Part shown: positions 43,562-52,055 of the stretch, in pieces
How positions within the stretch are numbered: position 1 is the first letter of the stretch
Layout: each line of letters starts with the position of its first letter
Source: Herbaspirillum sp. YR522
Lineage (GTDB): Bacteria; Pseudomonadota; Gammaproteobacteria; Burkholderiales; Burkholderiaceae_D
Reading direction: 5' to 3'
Length of the DNA: 64,000 bases
Assembly (NCBI RefSeq): GCF_000282575.1
Contig: NZ_AKJA01000044.1
Span: forward strand, 1 to 64,000
Notes under the pieces: model-generated
Told to the model about the DNA's origin: nothing
Databases searched by the model: none
The model's input: the letters and a program-made list of their open reading frames with translations, nothing else
Position numbers and translations under genes: made by a program

Positions 43562-44179
43562 TCAGGCGAGCGCAGTGAGTCCGGCCGGGGTCTTCACGAA
43601 GGGTACGAACCCGGGCAATTGCTCGATGCGTTCCAGGAAGCGGTTGACGGCGCTGTAGCCACCCAGGTCGACGTTACCTTCGGGAGCGCGGGCGATATAG
43701 CTGTAGGCCGCGACGTCGGCGATGGTGGGGTGGTCGGCGGCCAGCCAATGGCGATCGGCCAGATGCAGCTCCATCCTGTCGAGCAGTACATGGGCGCGCT
43801 TGATCACTTCCTGTGGATGGTAGTCGGCACCGAAGACGGTGATCATCCGGGCCGCTGCCGGGCCGTAGGCGATCTCGCCGGCGGCCACCGACAGCCAGCG
43901 TTGCACGGCGGCTGCGTCGGCGGCGTTGTCGGGCAACCAATCGCTGCGTCCGGCGACCTTGGCCAGGTAGACCAGAATGGCATTGGAGTCGGCGATGACC
44001 GCACCGTCATCTTCCAGCACGGGCACCTGGCCGAAGGAATTGAGCGCCAGAAATTCTGGCTTCTTGTGCGCACCGGCCATCAGGTCGACTTCGATCAACT
44101 GGGCATCCAGGCCGAGCAACGAGGCAAACAGGACGACGCGGTGCGAATGGCCGGACATCGGGTGGTGGTAGATCTTCAT
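43562..44179 (-). CDS. Glutathione S-transferase
   Basis: The 205-residue cytoplasmic GST has a thioredoxin-like N-terminal domain ([22 protein letters not shown]) with the cis-Pro region [10 protein letters not shown] and the [10 protein letters not shown] helix, then an all-helical C-terminal domain with [15 protein letters not shown]. The GGAG Shine-Dalgarno fits the ATG at 44179; a longer frame to 44248 lacks one. It is the first gene of the minus-strand redox group. It probably conjugates or reduces an electrophile, in line with the FMN/FAD fusion next to it; the specific substrate is not known. Confidence 0.93.
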   Translation of the reverse strand: MKIYHHPMSGHSHRVVLFASLLGLDAQLIEVDLMAGAHKKPEFLALNSFGQVPVLEDDGAVIADSNAILVYLAKVAGRSDWLPDNAADAAAVQRWLSVAAGEIAYGPAAARMITVFGADYHPQEVIKRAHVLLDRMELHLADRHWLAADHPTIADVAAYSYIARAPEGNVDLGGYSAVNRFLERIEQLPGFVPFVKTPAGLTALA

Positions 44180-44485
44180 GGTGAGGCTCCTGGGTGGGTT
44201 GTCCCGGTCCTGGCTTGTTGCCGGACCGTGAAGCCAGTGTGGGGCCATCCGCCCATGATGAGAATCCGCGTATTCGGCACTTCTTTATTGTCCAGGCAGG
44301 AATAATCTGCTGGAAAGGCGTGCGCCATGGCGCAACGGGTCAAGGGGATATGCCCGATCAGCGACTACCCGGCGCTGATGAGTCAAGGCGGATTGCTTCA
44401 AGGCACCGGCAGGGGCGGCAAGAACTGACCCCACGATGCAGGAAGCGGCGTGAGTTCGCGATCGATGTCGTGGTAGAAGCGGTCG
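44180..44485. other. Intergenic region upstream of GST operon
   Basis: About 306 bases. It should contain the promoter of the GST-redox group near 44185-44260 and the 3' end of the 89-residue gene's transcript. No gene, repeat or convincing hairpin was recognised. Confidence 0.5.
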
Positions 44486-44755
44486 CTATCGTGCAAGGCT
44501 CACCAGTGCCTGCTGCAGCGAGTCGGCATATTCAGGATGCTGGCTGTGGAGATGGTGAAGTTCATCTTCGATAGCCAGGCTGAGGAGCGCCCTGCAGCCC
44601 GGGGCATCTGCGACGTGCGCGATGCACAGGTGTTCCACTGCGCGCGCGACGATCGATTCCATGCGGTCGATGTACGCCACGCCATTGGCGGCCAGGTAGG
44701 CGATATTCTTGATCAACAGCATGTAGTGCTCTACCAGCAGCGTTGGTGTATCCAT
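44486..44755 (-). CDS. Hypothetical protein, 89 residues
   Basis: The 89-residue soluble, helical protein (MDTPTLLVEHYMLLIKNIAYLAANG...) has an acidic C-terminal half with IEDELHHLHSQHPEYADSL. GGGAG precedes the ATG by eight bases. It is divergent from the hypothetical gene at 44917 with 161 bases between starts, so the two may share control. No family was recognised; HLHSQH could bind a metal but this is only a composition remark. Confidence 0.65.
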   Translation of the reverse strand: MDTPTLLVEHYMLLIKNIAYLAANGVAYIDRMESIVARAVEHLCIAHVADAPGCRALLSLAIEDELHHLHSQHPEYADSLQQALVSLAR

Positions 44756-44916
44756 GTCGGTTCTCCCTTTTTTCTCGAGCCAGACTTTAGGCCAGGCGGC
44801 AAAGATGAGCTATCGGGAAAACCCCGGGCAGGAAAGCCCCTATCTACAAAACGTGTTCCCTGCCGTTAGCATCAATGCAGGTACCGAATCGGCGGTCCTC
44901 GACGGGAGCAGCGAGC

Positions 44917-45210
44917 ATGACCAAATTCTACGTGTCGTACAAGCAGGAGAGCCAGCCGGCCATGGTTGAGTTGGCGCTGGAGGTGGACGAGCCCGCACTG
45001 AGCTGCGACATCGTCATGCGCGCATTGGCCAGGCATCTGGATCCATCGGTCGAATGGCCTTTCGCGGTCAATCCGGTTGATTGTCCGGCCGATGCCGATC
45101 TCGGTGAGCGAGCGGCCAGGTTGAGCCGGTCGTTGGCAGAGCGGCGCTATCTGAAGCTGGCGTATGTCACCTATCGGCCAGCCGGCACGGTGCTGGAATT
45201 CACCTGTTGA
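44917..45210 (+). CDS. Hypothetical protein, 97 residues
   Basis: The 97-residue soluble protein starts MTKFYVSYKQESQPAMVELALEVDE and ends LEFTC. The ATG at 44917 follows GGGAG; an ATG 42 bases earlier is less favoured. Charged, mixed alpha/beta composition, no signal peptide or membrane segment. It is divergent from the 89-residue gene. A small tandem repeat follows its stop. The function is unknown. Confidence 0.65.
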   Translation: MTKFYVSYKQESQPAMVELALEVDEPALSCDIVMRALARHLDPSVEWPFAVNPVDCPADADLGERAARLSRSLAERRYLKLAYVTYRPAGTVLEFTC

Positions 45211-45236
45211 TGGTGGTATCGACGTGCGCGAGTAAA

Positions 45237-45274
45237 GGGGATCGAAGTGCAGGGGATCGAAGTGCAGGGGATCG
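45237..45274. repeat. 15-bp tandem repeat, 2.5 copies
   Basis: Two complete copies of GGGGATCGAAGTGCA plus the first eight bases of a third, between two convergent small genes. Probably a replication-slippage product; no protein reads through it. Confidence 0.75.
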
Positions 45275-45313
45275 GCGTCGCGGCGCCGGATAGCTGCCCG
45301 CCGCGGTCCGCGA

Positions 45314-45547
45314 TCAGGGGAAGGTCAAGTCCAGGCCGAGCATCCTGACCAGCAGGAAGGTGGCCACCCCCAGGGCGAGCAACGACAGGAAGAAGACTGC
45401 GGCCACCTTGCCGCTGGCGCGCAGCACCGAGCGCGTTTCATTGCCTTTCTTGCCTTGATCGTAATGCCACTTGATGGCGAAGAACATGCCGGTGCAAAGC
45501 ACGACAGCCTTGAACGCGACGAACACTACCGGGACCCAATCCATCAT
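45314..45547 (-). CDS. Small two-span membrane protein
   Basis: The 77-residue protein has two membrane segments (about 4-24 and 52-75) joined by a charged loop with KWHYDQGKKGNETR. The start at MMDWVPVVF is preferred as the upstream TTG has no ribosome site; a GGAAAT is nearby. It ends in LDLTFP. The family is not recognised, and it lies downstream of amtB without obvious link. It probably sits in the inner membrane. Confidence 0.6.
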   Translation of the reverse strand: MMDWVPVVFVAFKAVVLCTGMFFAIKWHYDQGKKGNETRSVLRASGKVAAVFFLSLLALGVATFLLVRMLGLDLTFP

Positions 45548-45696
45548 TGTGCGTATTTCCGTTTGCAGGGGAGACAAGAAAATCCGATAACGACCCGTGT
45601 TGCCCGCACGTCATCGGATACAAGCACAGTCAAACCCTTGGTCGATCCTGGCCGCTACCAATGTAGTGCCAGCGATAAGTCTGAAAATAGCCCAGG

Positions 45697-45719
45697 CGTG
45701 TCACTGTCCCCTTGACACG
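45697..45719. repeat. 7-bp perfect inverted repeat downstream of amtB
   Basis: CGTGTCA / TGACACG separated by nine bases (CTGTCCCCT), in the 245-base gap between the amtB stop and the small membrane protein gene. No T-run follows. It could be an operator of the small gene or a transcript-end structure of amtB. Confidence 0.45.
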
Positions 45720-45792
45720 TTGCTGCATTCTACCGAACCCGGTCGTGAGCGGTCCACAAGACAAGATCCATACAAGTCGGCCGGACTTCAGG

Positions 45793-46995
45793 CTACCAAC
45801 TGGTCTCCCGCTCCGCCGTCGACGAAATCCTGTGGATCGACAGGTCGGCGCCTTCGAATTCCTGTTCGGGGTCGAGCCGGATACCCAGGGTGGCCTTGAG
45901 CATGCCGTAGACGATCCAGCCGCCGGCCAGTGCAATGGCGATCCCCAGCAGGCTGCCGGCGACCTGCGAGGACAACGACACACCACCGCGTCCGCCCAGT
46001 GCCGTCGCGCCAAAGATGCCGGCCGACAGGCCACCCCACAGGCCACAGAGGCCATGCAGCGGCCATACCCCCAGCACGTCGTCGATCTTCCAGCGGTTCT
46101 GGGTCCAGGTGAACATCCACACGAAGATGGCGCCGGCCATGCCGCCGGTGACCAGCGCACCCAGCGGATGCATCAGGTCGGAGCCGGCACAGATGGCCAC
46201 CAGCCCGGCCAATGGTCCGTTATAGACGAAGCCGGGGTCGTTGCGGCCCAGCACCAGCGCCACCAGCGTGCCCCCGGCCATGGCCATGAGCGAATTCATG
46301 GCCACCAGGCCGTTCATCTTGTCCAGCGTCTGCGCACTCATCACGTTGAAGCCGAACCAGCCCACCGTCAGGATCCACGCGCCCAGCGCCAGGAAGGGGA
46401 TGTTGGAAGGCGGGTGGGCCGCAATCGCGCCTTCCTTGCTGTAGCGCCCGCGGCGCGCACCCAGCAACAGCACCGCCGGCAGTGCGATCCAGCCGCCCAC
46501 GGCGTGGACCACGATGGAACCGGCGAAGTCGTGGAAGGGGGCGCCGAAGCGCTCGGTCAGCCAATCCTGCAGGCCCAGGTGGCCGTTCCAGGCGATGCCC
46601 TCGAAGAAGGGATAGACCACGCCCACCAGTACGGCGGTGGCAATGAGCTGCGGGTAGAACTTGGAGCGCTCGGCAATGCCGCCCGAGATGATGGCCGGGA
46701 TCGCCGCCGCAAACGTCAGCAGGAAGAAGAACTTGACCAGCTCGAAGCCACTCTTCTGCGCCAGTGTCTCGGCGCCGGCAAGGAAGCCCACCCCGTAGGC
46801 GATGTAGTAGCCGACCAGGAAGTAGACGATGGTCGAGACCGCAAAGTCGGCGAGGATCTTGACCAGCGCATTGACCTGGTTCTTGCGACGCACGGTGCCC
46901 AGCTCGAGAAACGCAAAGCCGGCATGCATGGCCAGGATCATGATGGCGCCCAGCAGGATGAACAGCGCGTCGGCGCCGTTTTTATGATCTTCCAC
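45793..46995 (-). CDS. amtB: Ammonium transporter AmtB
   Basis: The 400-residue inner-membrane channel has about eleven membrane segments. Signatures are FLELGTVRRKN, AAAIPAIISGGIAER, the pore pair Asp156/His164 (HDFAGSIVVHAVGGW) and the second pore histidine in WPLHGLCGLWGG. The start is the GTG at 46995, because GGGAG lies nine bases upstream; an in-frame TTG at 47046 would add 17 poorly conserved residues. No glnK gene is adjacent, which is unusual because amtB is normally co-transcribed with it. It moves ammonium; regulation by a PII protein would have to come from elsewhere on the chromosome. Confidence 0.93.
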   Translation of the reverse strand: MEDHKNGADALFILLGAIMILAMHAGFAFLELGTVRRKNQVNALVKILADFAVSTIVYFLVGYYIAYGVGFLAGAETLAQKSGFELVKFFFLLTFAAAIPAIISGGIAERSKFYPQLIATAVLVGVVYPFFEGIAWNGHLGLQDWLTERFGAPFHDFAGSIVVHAVGGWIALPAVLLLGARRGRYSKEGAIAAHPPSNIPFLALGAWILTVGWFGFNVMSAQTLDKMNGLVAMNSLMAMAGGTLVALVLGRNDPGFVYNGPLAGLVAICAGSDLMHPLGALVTGGMAGAIFVWMFTWTQNRWKIDDVLGVWPLHGLCGLWGGLSAGIFGATALGGRGGVSLSSQVAGSLLGIAIALAGGWIVYGMLKATLGIRLDPEQEFEGADLSIHRISSTAERETSW

Positions 46996-47089
46996 CGCAA
47001 TATCTCCCAAAAAGTGTGCACGGAATCGTTTGAAGATCGGTTCCAAAGCAATATCCGTTCCATTTTGGTGCTACCGGACTAAGTGACTG

Positions 47090-47095
47090 ATTATA
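47090..47095 (-). promoter_or_regulatory. Candidate -10 box of amtB
   Basis: Perfect TATAAT on the minus strand, 95 bases before the GTG start. No good -35 hexamer is present at 16-18 bases, and no sigma-54 TGGCAC-N5-TTGCA element was found, so nitrogen control of this gene is not evident. Confidence 0.4.
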
Positions 47096-47209
47096 AAGAC
47101 TCTTGCATCTTTGACCGGTTGATATGAGGCCCCATATGCACGGCTATTGGGCGAAATGGCAGGGCCGGCGCGCGACGGCGCCATATCTTGGTGCGTTACT
47201 TGCGTGCAA

Positions 47210-47821
47210 TCAAAACCCGGTATCCAGGCCGACGCCGTTGTTGCCGCCGCGCCCGCCCGCGCCACCCATGCCACCCATGCCACCCATGGCGCCACCGCTT
47301 CCCATGCCGCCGGACGGGCGCGCGCCGCGTCCGCCGCCATGGCTGCCATCGCTCTTGCCGGGGCCGTCGGCTACCCGCTGCATGCGGTCGAGAATGTAGT
47401 CCTGCACCTGCTTGAGCTGGGCGTCGTCGAGGGCGTCGGCCATCGAGAACCAGATTTCCCTGAGCTGGCGCGCTTCCTGTTCGGACGCCGCGCCGTCGTC
47501 GTCATAGCCGCGCGCAAGCTCGCGCAACTCGGCATCGGGCGTGCGCAATACGCGTTCGGTATCTTGCTGCAGGCGAGCGCGCCGCTGCTGGCGCTGGTTC
47601 AGCACGGCGCGCGTCTTCTGGTCGCTCTGTTGCCACAGCGTCTGCTGGTTGGGTGTCAACCGCAGGTCCTTCCTGAGCTGCGCGGTCATCGGCAGGATGT
47701 CGCTGGCGATCAGGTCGACCAGCGCAGTGGCTTGCGCCGCAAGAGCGGCCATCAATAGCGCACAGGCCACGCCTGCCCGCAGCGCACGGCGCAGCGATCG
47801 GGGAAAGGGAAAAGGGTGCAT
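47210..47821 (-). CDS. CpxP/Spy-like periplasmic protein with Gly/Met-rich tail
   Basis: The 203-residue protein has a signal peptide (about 30 residues, ending AQATA) and a helical middle with LRLTPNQQTLWQQSDQ, the LTxxQ motif of CpxP/Spy periplasmic chaperones. The last 45 residues are almost only Gly, Met, Ser, Arg and Ala, built from a repeated 9-bp unit (GCCACCCAT on the plus strand, three perfect copies at 47261-47287). The start was placed at the second ATG of ATGATG (47821) by spacing from GAGG. It may sense or buffer envelope stress or metal. It lies upstream of amtB on the same strand. Confidence 0.75.
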   Translation of the reverse strand: MHPFPFPRSLRRALRAGVACALLMAALAAQATALVDLIASDILPMTAQLRKDLRLTPNQQTLWQQSDQKTRAVLNQRQQRRARLQQDTERVLRTPDAELRELARGYDDDGAASEQEARQLREIWFSMADALDDAQLKQVQDYILDRMQRVADGPGKSDGSHGGGRGARPSGGMGSGGAMGGMGGMGGAGGRGGNNGVGLDTGF

Positions 47822-47936
47822 CATCGCCTCGAGGAAAACGGCCAATGGCCGAAGGCGACGATTTAATCAGGACTCGGGCGGGCGTGGCGGCGGTGAAGCA
47901 TCCGGTAACACTTCATTGATGCTCCCCGACGGCGCC

Positions 47937-48734
47937 TCAGCCAGGGCCGGCCAGCTTGCGCGAGATGGCCGCGCAGGCCTGCAGCAAGGGATCGATGTAG
48001 GACGCACGACAATCTTCATGGCGCCGGAACAGCGGGATGCTGATGCTGATGCAGGCGACCGGTACGCCGTCGGCGCCACGGATGGCGGCGCCGTAGCAGA
48101 AGATCTGCGCTTCGTTTTCTTCGCGGTCCTCGGCGTAGCCTTGCGCCCGGGTCTGCTCGATCTCGGCCCGCAGGGTGGCGATGTCGGTGATGGTGTGTTC
48201 GGTAAAGCGGTCCATGCGGATGGCCGACATCAGGTGCTCGCGTCGTTCGGGGGCCAGTGCGGCCAGGTAGGACTTGCCCACCGAACTGGAGTACAGCGTG
48301 ACGCGGGTGCCGATGCGCGAGCTCATGCGCACGGCCTGCGGGCTTTCGAGTTTTTCTATGTAGACCATGCCGGCGTCGGACGGCACCGCCAGGTGGACCG
48401 TCTCGCGGGTGGCGTCGCGTAGGGCGCGCAGGTGGTCGATGGCAGTCATGCGGATGTCGCTGCGGTCCCAGGCGCGACTGGCCAGGTTGATCAGCCGCGG
48501 GCCGACTTCGAACTGGCGCGTGCGCGGGTTCTCGACCACCATGCCTTCGGCCATCAGCGCGCCCAGGATACGATAGACGGTCGGCCTTGGGTAGCCCGAC
48601 AATGCCGCCAATTGCGCGATGGATAGTGGCTCGTTCTGGTCGGCGATCAATTGCAGCACAGCCACGAACTTCGAAAAGGCGGCGGTGCCGGCGATCCTGG
48701 TCTGGTCTTCCGTGGCGTGGTCTTGGGTGGGCAT
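47937..48734 (-). CDS. IclR-family regulator
   Basis: The 265-residue regulator has an N-terminal winged helix-turn-helix (FSKFVAVLQLIADQNEPLSIAQLAALSGYPRPTVYRILGAL, about 20-62) and a C-terminal effector domain with SSRIGTRVTLYSSSVGKSYLAAL and DDREENEAQIFCYGAAI-type motifs. The start at MPTQDHATED is chosen because the next upstream residues fall in non-conserved sequence. It lies 187 bases after the SDR-MFS operon on the same strand and is separated from it by a terminator; IclR regulators commonly control such catabolic clusters. The inducer is unknown. Confidence 0.92.
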   Translation of the reverse strand: MPTQDHATEDQTRIAGTAAFSKFVAVLQLIADQNEPLSIAQLAALSGYPRPTVYRILGALMAEGMVVENPRTRQFEVGPRLINLASRAWDRSDIRMTAIDHLRALRDATRETVHLAVPSDAGMVYIEKLESPQAVRMSSRIGTRVTLYSSSVGKSYLAALAPERREHLMSAIRMDRFTEHTITDIATLRAEIEQTRAQGYAEDREENEAQIFCYGAAIRGADGVPVACISISIPLFRRHEDCRASYIDPLLQACAAISRKLAGPG

Positions 48735-48799
48735 GGGTACTCGTGGACGGTGGGGCCTGTGCGCGGCGATTATAGCGGACGCAAGATTGCGCACGACTC

Positions 48800-48835
48800 A
48801 AAAAAGCCCGCGCCAGCTTGGAGGCCGACGCAGGC
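48800..48835 (-). terminator. Rho-independent terminator of the SDR-MFS operon
   Basis: Read on the minus strand: GCCTGCG / CGCGGGC stem (one T:G pair), with an inner GCC/GGC, followed by a run of six T. It lies 87 bases after the SDR stop. Confidence 0.8.
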
Positions 48836-48921
48836 AATGGCATGCAATCTTCGCTTTATCCACAGGCGCTCGCCGGGCCGGGCGCAACGCGGCTGTGGGT
48901 AGTTCATCTTTCCGGGGTGCC

Positions 48922-49650
48922 TCAGGCGATCAGGTAACCGCCATCCACCGGCACGATGGCACCGGTCATGAAGGACGCGGCGGGGGTACACAGGAAGGCC
49001 ACCACGTTGCCGATGTCCTCGGGGGTTCCCCAGCGGTTCAATGGCGTGCGTTGCAGGATCGGGCCGGCGCGCGCCGGGTCGTCCTGCAGCGCCTGCGTCA
49101 ATGGCGTGGCGATCCAGCCGGGCGCGACCGCGTTGACGCGGATACCGTCGCCGGCATAGGCAATGGCCAGCGACTTGGTCAGTTGCGCCACGCCGCCCTT
49201 GCTGGCGCTGTAGCCAGGCACCAGGCCGCCACCGAAGAAACTGAGCATCGAGGCGGTATTGACGATGCTGCCGCCGCCACTTTTCTTGAGCAGCTCACGG
49301 GCAGCGGCGCATACGCGCATGGTGCCGGTCAGGTTGACCGCGATCACCTGCTCGAAGACCTCGGTCTCGAGTTCGGCGCCGCGCTTGATGATGCCGGCGC
49401 AATTGACGACGATGTCGAGTTGGTCGATGCCAGCCATGGCATTGCGTACGCTGTCTTCCGAGGCGACATTCATCTCGATGAGCGAGATGCCGGTGCCGGC
49501 GAATTCGTCGGTCGCGAACGGCGGCAGGCCGGCGGCGATGACACGTGCGCCCAGCGCGGCCAACTGGCGCGCGATACCGCCACCGATGCCCTGCGTGCCG
49601 CCGGTGACCAGGGCGGTCTTGCCCTTGAAGATATCGGGAGTGAAGCTCAT
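48922..49650 (-). CDS. Short-chain dehydrogenase/reductase
   Basis: The 242-residue classical SDR has TGGTQGIG at 16-23, NCAG at 83-86, Ser134, Tyr147 and Lys151 (YSASK) and the C-terminal GAIVPVDGGYL, the usual FabG/sugar-dehydrogenase ending. AAAGGAAAAG precedes the ATG. It is the last gene of the cupin-SDR-MFS-SDR cluster, after the transporter gene, and is followed by a terminator. It probably oxidises a hydroxyl intermediate of the imported substrate; specific substrate unknown. Confidence 0.92.
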   Translation of the reverse strand: MSFTPDIFKGKTALVTGGTQGIGGGIARQLAALGARVIAAGLPPFATDEFAGTGISLIEMNVASEDSVRNAMAGIDQLDIVVNCAGIIKRGAELETEVFEQVIAVNLTGTMRVCAAARELLKKSGGGSIVNTASMLSFFGGGLVPGYSASKGGVAQLTKSLAIAYAGDGIRVNAVAPGWIATPLTQALQDDPARAGPILQRTPLNRWGTPEDIGNVVAFLCTPAASFMTGAIVPVDGGYLIA

Positions 49651-49749
49651 GTCTTTTCCTTTTGTCGATGGGTCTCGATTGCAGTCGGGGGACTGGCTGG
49701 ATGGCGCCGGCCGGGCGGTCGGCGCCATCGGGTCAGGCTCCCGTGGGAA

Positions 49750-51036
49750 TCAGGCGTGCGAGTCGATCGGCTTGTCGACCACGAACATGTACACCAGCGC
49801 GGCGGCAAAGGCCACCACCGCACTGATCAGCAAGGCGTTGATGAACGAGTGGGTCTGGTCGACCACGATACCCGTCACCAGCGGTGCCAGCGAGCCGCCA
49901 AGGTAGCCGCCGAAGTTCTGCATGCTGCCCAGCGACGCTACCAGGCGGCGCGGAATGGCCACCGACACCAGCGCCCAGGCACCGCCGGAAGCCATGTTGA
50001 CGAAGGCCATGGCCAGCGAGATGTAGACGATCGCCATGGTGGTGCTGGGCGTATAGGCGGCCGGGATGGTGAACGCACCGGCACCGATCAGGCCGGCACA
50101 GATGGGCCACTTGCGGCTGCGGATCGGGGCCATGCCGCGTTTCATGAGACCGTCGGCGATATAGCCCGACGACAGCATGCCGAGGGTACCGAAGATGTAC
50201 GGAATCACCACCACCCAGCCGGTGCGCGCGATCGACAGGTGACGTTCGTGCTCGAGGTAGGCGGGCAGCCAGGTCAGGTACAGCCAGACCATGTAGATGA
50301 CGCCCATGAAACCGAACAGCATGCCCCAGGTGGTGCGGTACTTGAACAGGCTTTTCCACTCGTTCCAGGTCAGCTTGGCGTTGGCATTGGGGTCGTTCTC
50401 GTCGCCTTCGGCCAGGTACAGGATCTCGGACGGGGTGAGTTCGACCTCATTGCGGTTGCGATAGAACAGGTACCAGCCGACCGACACGGCGATACCGGCG
50501 ATACCCATGATGACGAACATCATGCGCCAGCCGAACGACAACATCAGGATCGTCAGGATAGGCGGCGCCAGCGCCGGACCGATGGTCGAGGATGCCACGA
50601 AGATGCCGGTGGGGCCGCCGCGCTCGCGCACGGCAAACCATTCCGACACCACCTTGGCGCCGGCCGGGAACTGTGGTGCCTCGCCCAGGCCCAGGAACAC
50701 GCGGGCCACCAGGAATTGCTGCAGGGTGGTGACGAAACCGCCAGCCAGCTGGGCCACCGACCACACCATCATGCCGGCGCCCAGCATGATGCGCGCGCCG
50801 AACTTGTCGAGCATGGCGCCGATGGGCAATTGCGAGAACGCATAGGCCAACGAGAAGGCCGACAGCAGCAGGCCCATCTGCGACGCAGACAGGTTGAGCT
50901 CCTGGCTGACCGAATGATTGGCGATGGACAGGGTGCTGCGGTCGAGGTAGTTGACGATGCCTGCCAGCATCAGGAACGTCAGCCCGACCAGCTGCACGCG
51001 TTTGAGCCGGGGGCTCTTTTCTTTCTGGACTTCCAT
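49750..51036 (-). CDS. MFS transporter, anion:cation symporter (ACS) family
   Basis: The 428-residue inner-membrane protein has twelve predicted membrane segments in the major facilitator fold. The ACS signature is visible in NYLDRSTLSIANHSVSQELN and the GEAPQFPAG segment, with a long central loop. ACS members import organic acids such as galactonate, glucarate or aromatic acids with protons. The ATG at 51036 was chosen over a TTG at 51051. It lies between two SDR genes and about 270 bases from the upstream SDR, so it may have its own promoter. It probably brings in the substrate of the cluster. Confidence 0.93.
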   Translation of the reverse strand: MEVQKEKSPRLKRVQLVGLTFLMLAGIVNYLDRSTLSIANHSVSQELNLSASQMGLLLSAFSLAYAFSQLPIGAMLDKFGARIMLGAGMMVWSVAQLAGGFVTTLQQFLVARVFLGLGEAPQFPAGAKVVSEWFAVRERGGPTGIFVASSTIGPALAPPILTILMLSFGWRMMFVIMGIAGIAVSVGWYLFYRNRNEVELTPSEILYLAEGDENDPNANAKLTWNEWKSLFKYRTTWGMLFGFMGVIYMVWLYLTWLPAYLEHERHLSIARTGWVVVIPYIFGTLGMLSSGYIADGLMKRGMAPIRSRKWPICAGLIGAGAFTIPAAYTPSTTMAIVYISLAMAFVNMASGGAWALVSVAIPRRLVASLGSMQNFGGYLGGSLAPLVTGIVVDQTHSFINALLISAVVAFAAALVYMFVVDKPIDSHA

Positions 51037-51305
51037 GAAATGTGTCTCCAAGTGTATGAGTAAATGCCATTTGGCTGTCTGCGTGCCATCGCCTTTTGTT
51101 TGGCGCTTGATGCCGCAGACATCTTTTTAGTGTTGTGTAGGCAACGCTGTCGTCGCCGGCGTTGTGGATGCCGCCGGCGCTGTCGGGTCGACCGTTGCCG
51201 GTCGGTCCGGTACGCAAGGCGACCAGGGGCGCCCATTGCGTTGTTGCCTTGCCCGGATCATTCTTGCCGGCCGCCATCATCGGCAGCCGTGGTCGGGCCG
51301 GGCCG

Positions 51306-52040
51306 TCAATACGTGGCGCGGCCGCCCGAGAGATCGAATACGGCACCGGTGTTGAAGGTACATGACCCCGAGCACAGCCAGGCCACCATCTCGGCGACCT
51401 CGTCGACCGTGCCCAGGCGCGCCATCGGGCTCTTGTCGATCATGGTCTGTACGTGCGCCGGATTCATCTGCTGCAGCAATGCCGTATCGACCGCCGCGGG
51501 CGCCAGCGCGTTGACCAGCACGCCCGCCTTGGCCAGTTCCTTGCCGAGCGACTTGGTCAGCGCCAGCACGCCGGCCTTGGAGGCGCTATAGGCCGACGCA
51601 TTGGGCGTGCCTTCCTTGCCGGCCAGCGAAGCGATGTTGACGATGCGGCCGCGACCGGCAACCCGCATGGCCGGCACCACGCTGCGACAGGCGTGGAATA
51701 CACCCAGCAGGTTGACGTTGACGATGCGGTGCCATTCGGCCACGTCGTATTCGTCCAGGGGCACGGTCGATCCGGCGTAGCCGGCGTTGTTGACCAGGAA
51801 GTCGATGCGCCCGGTCGCGGCCAGCAGGCGCTGCGTCGCGGCATCGGTGGACGCTGGATCGGTGATGTCGACCTCGTCCTGGCGAAATGGCGACGCGGGG
51901 TCGGCCTTGAGGTCCCAGCACACCACCTGCGCGCCGGCGCGTGCCAGGCGTTGGCCGATGGCCGCGCCAATGCCGCCGTTGCCACCGGTGACGACGGCCA
52001 CGCAACCGTTGAAGTCATAGTCGGCGTTGTTATAGGTCAT
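51306..52040 (-). CDS. Short-chain dehydrogenase/reductase
   Basis: The 244-residue classical SDR shows TGGNGGIG at 18-25, NNAG at 84-87, Ser138, Tyr151 and Lys155 (YSASK) and a C-terminal FDLSGGRATY. It is 15 bases after the cupin gene on the same strand, so co-transcribed. It is different from the SDR at 48922 (no close similarity in the C-terminal half), and two SDRs with a transporter fit stepwise oxidation of a sugar acid or hydroxy acid. The substrate is inference only. Confidence 0.92.
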   Translation of the reverse strand: MTYNNADYDFNGCVAVVTGGNGGIGAAIGQRLARAGAQVVCWDLKADPASPFRQDEVDITDPASTDAATQRLLAATGRIDFLVNNAGYAGSTVPLDEYDVAEWHRIVNVNLLGVFHACRSVVPAMRVAGRGRIVNIASLAGKEGTPNASAYSASKAGVLALTKSLGKELAKAGVLVNALAPAAVDTALLQQMNPAHVQTMIDKSPMARLGTVDEVAEMVAWLCSGSCTFNTGAVFDLSGGRATY

Positions 52041-52055
52041 GCGGCGCTCCCGGGA

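Noticed and set aside
41568-43658. Long plus-strand open frame of about 696 codons
   Set aside because: Antisense shadow of the redox-fusion gene; no ribosome site or recognisable motif.
48619-51063. Long plus-strand open frame of about 814 codons
   Set aside because: Antisense to the IclR, SDR and MFS genes and rich in His/Gln/Arg, the usual composition of such shadows.
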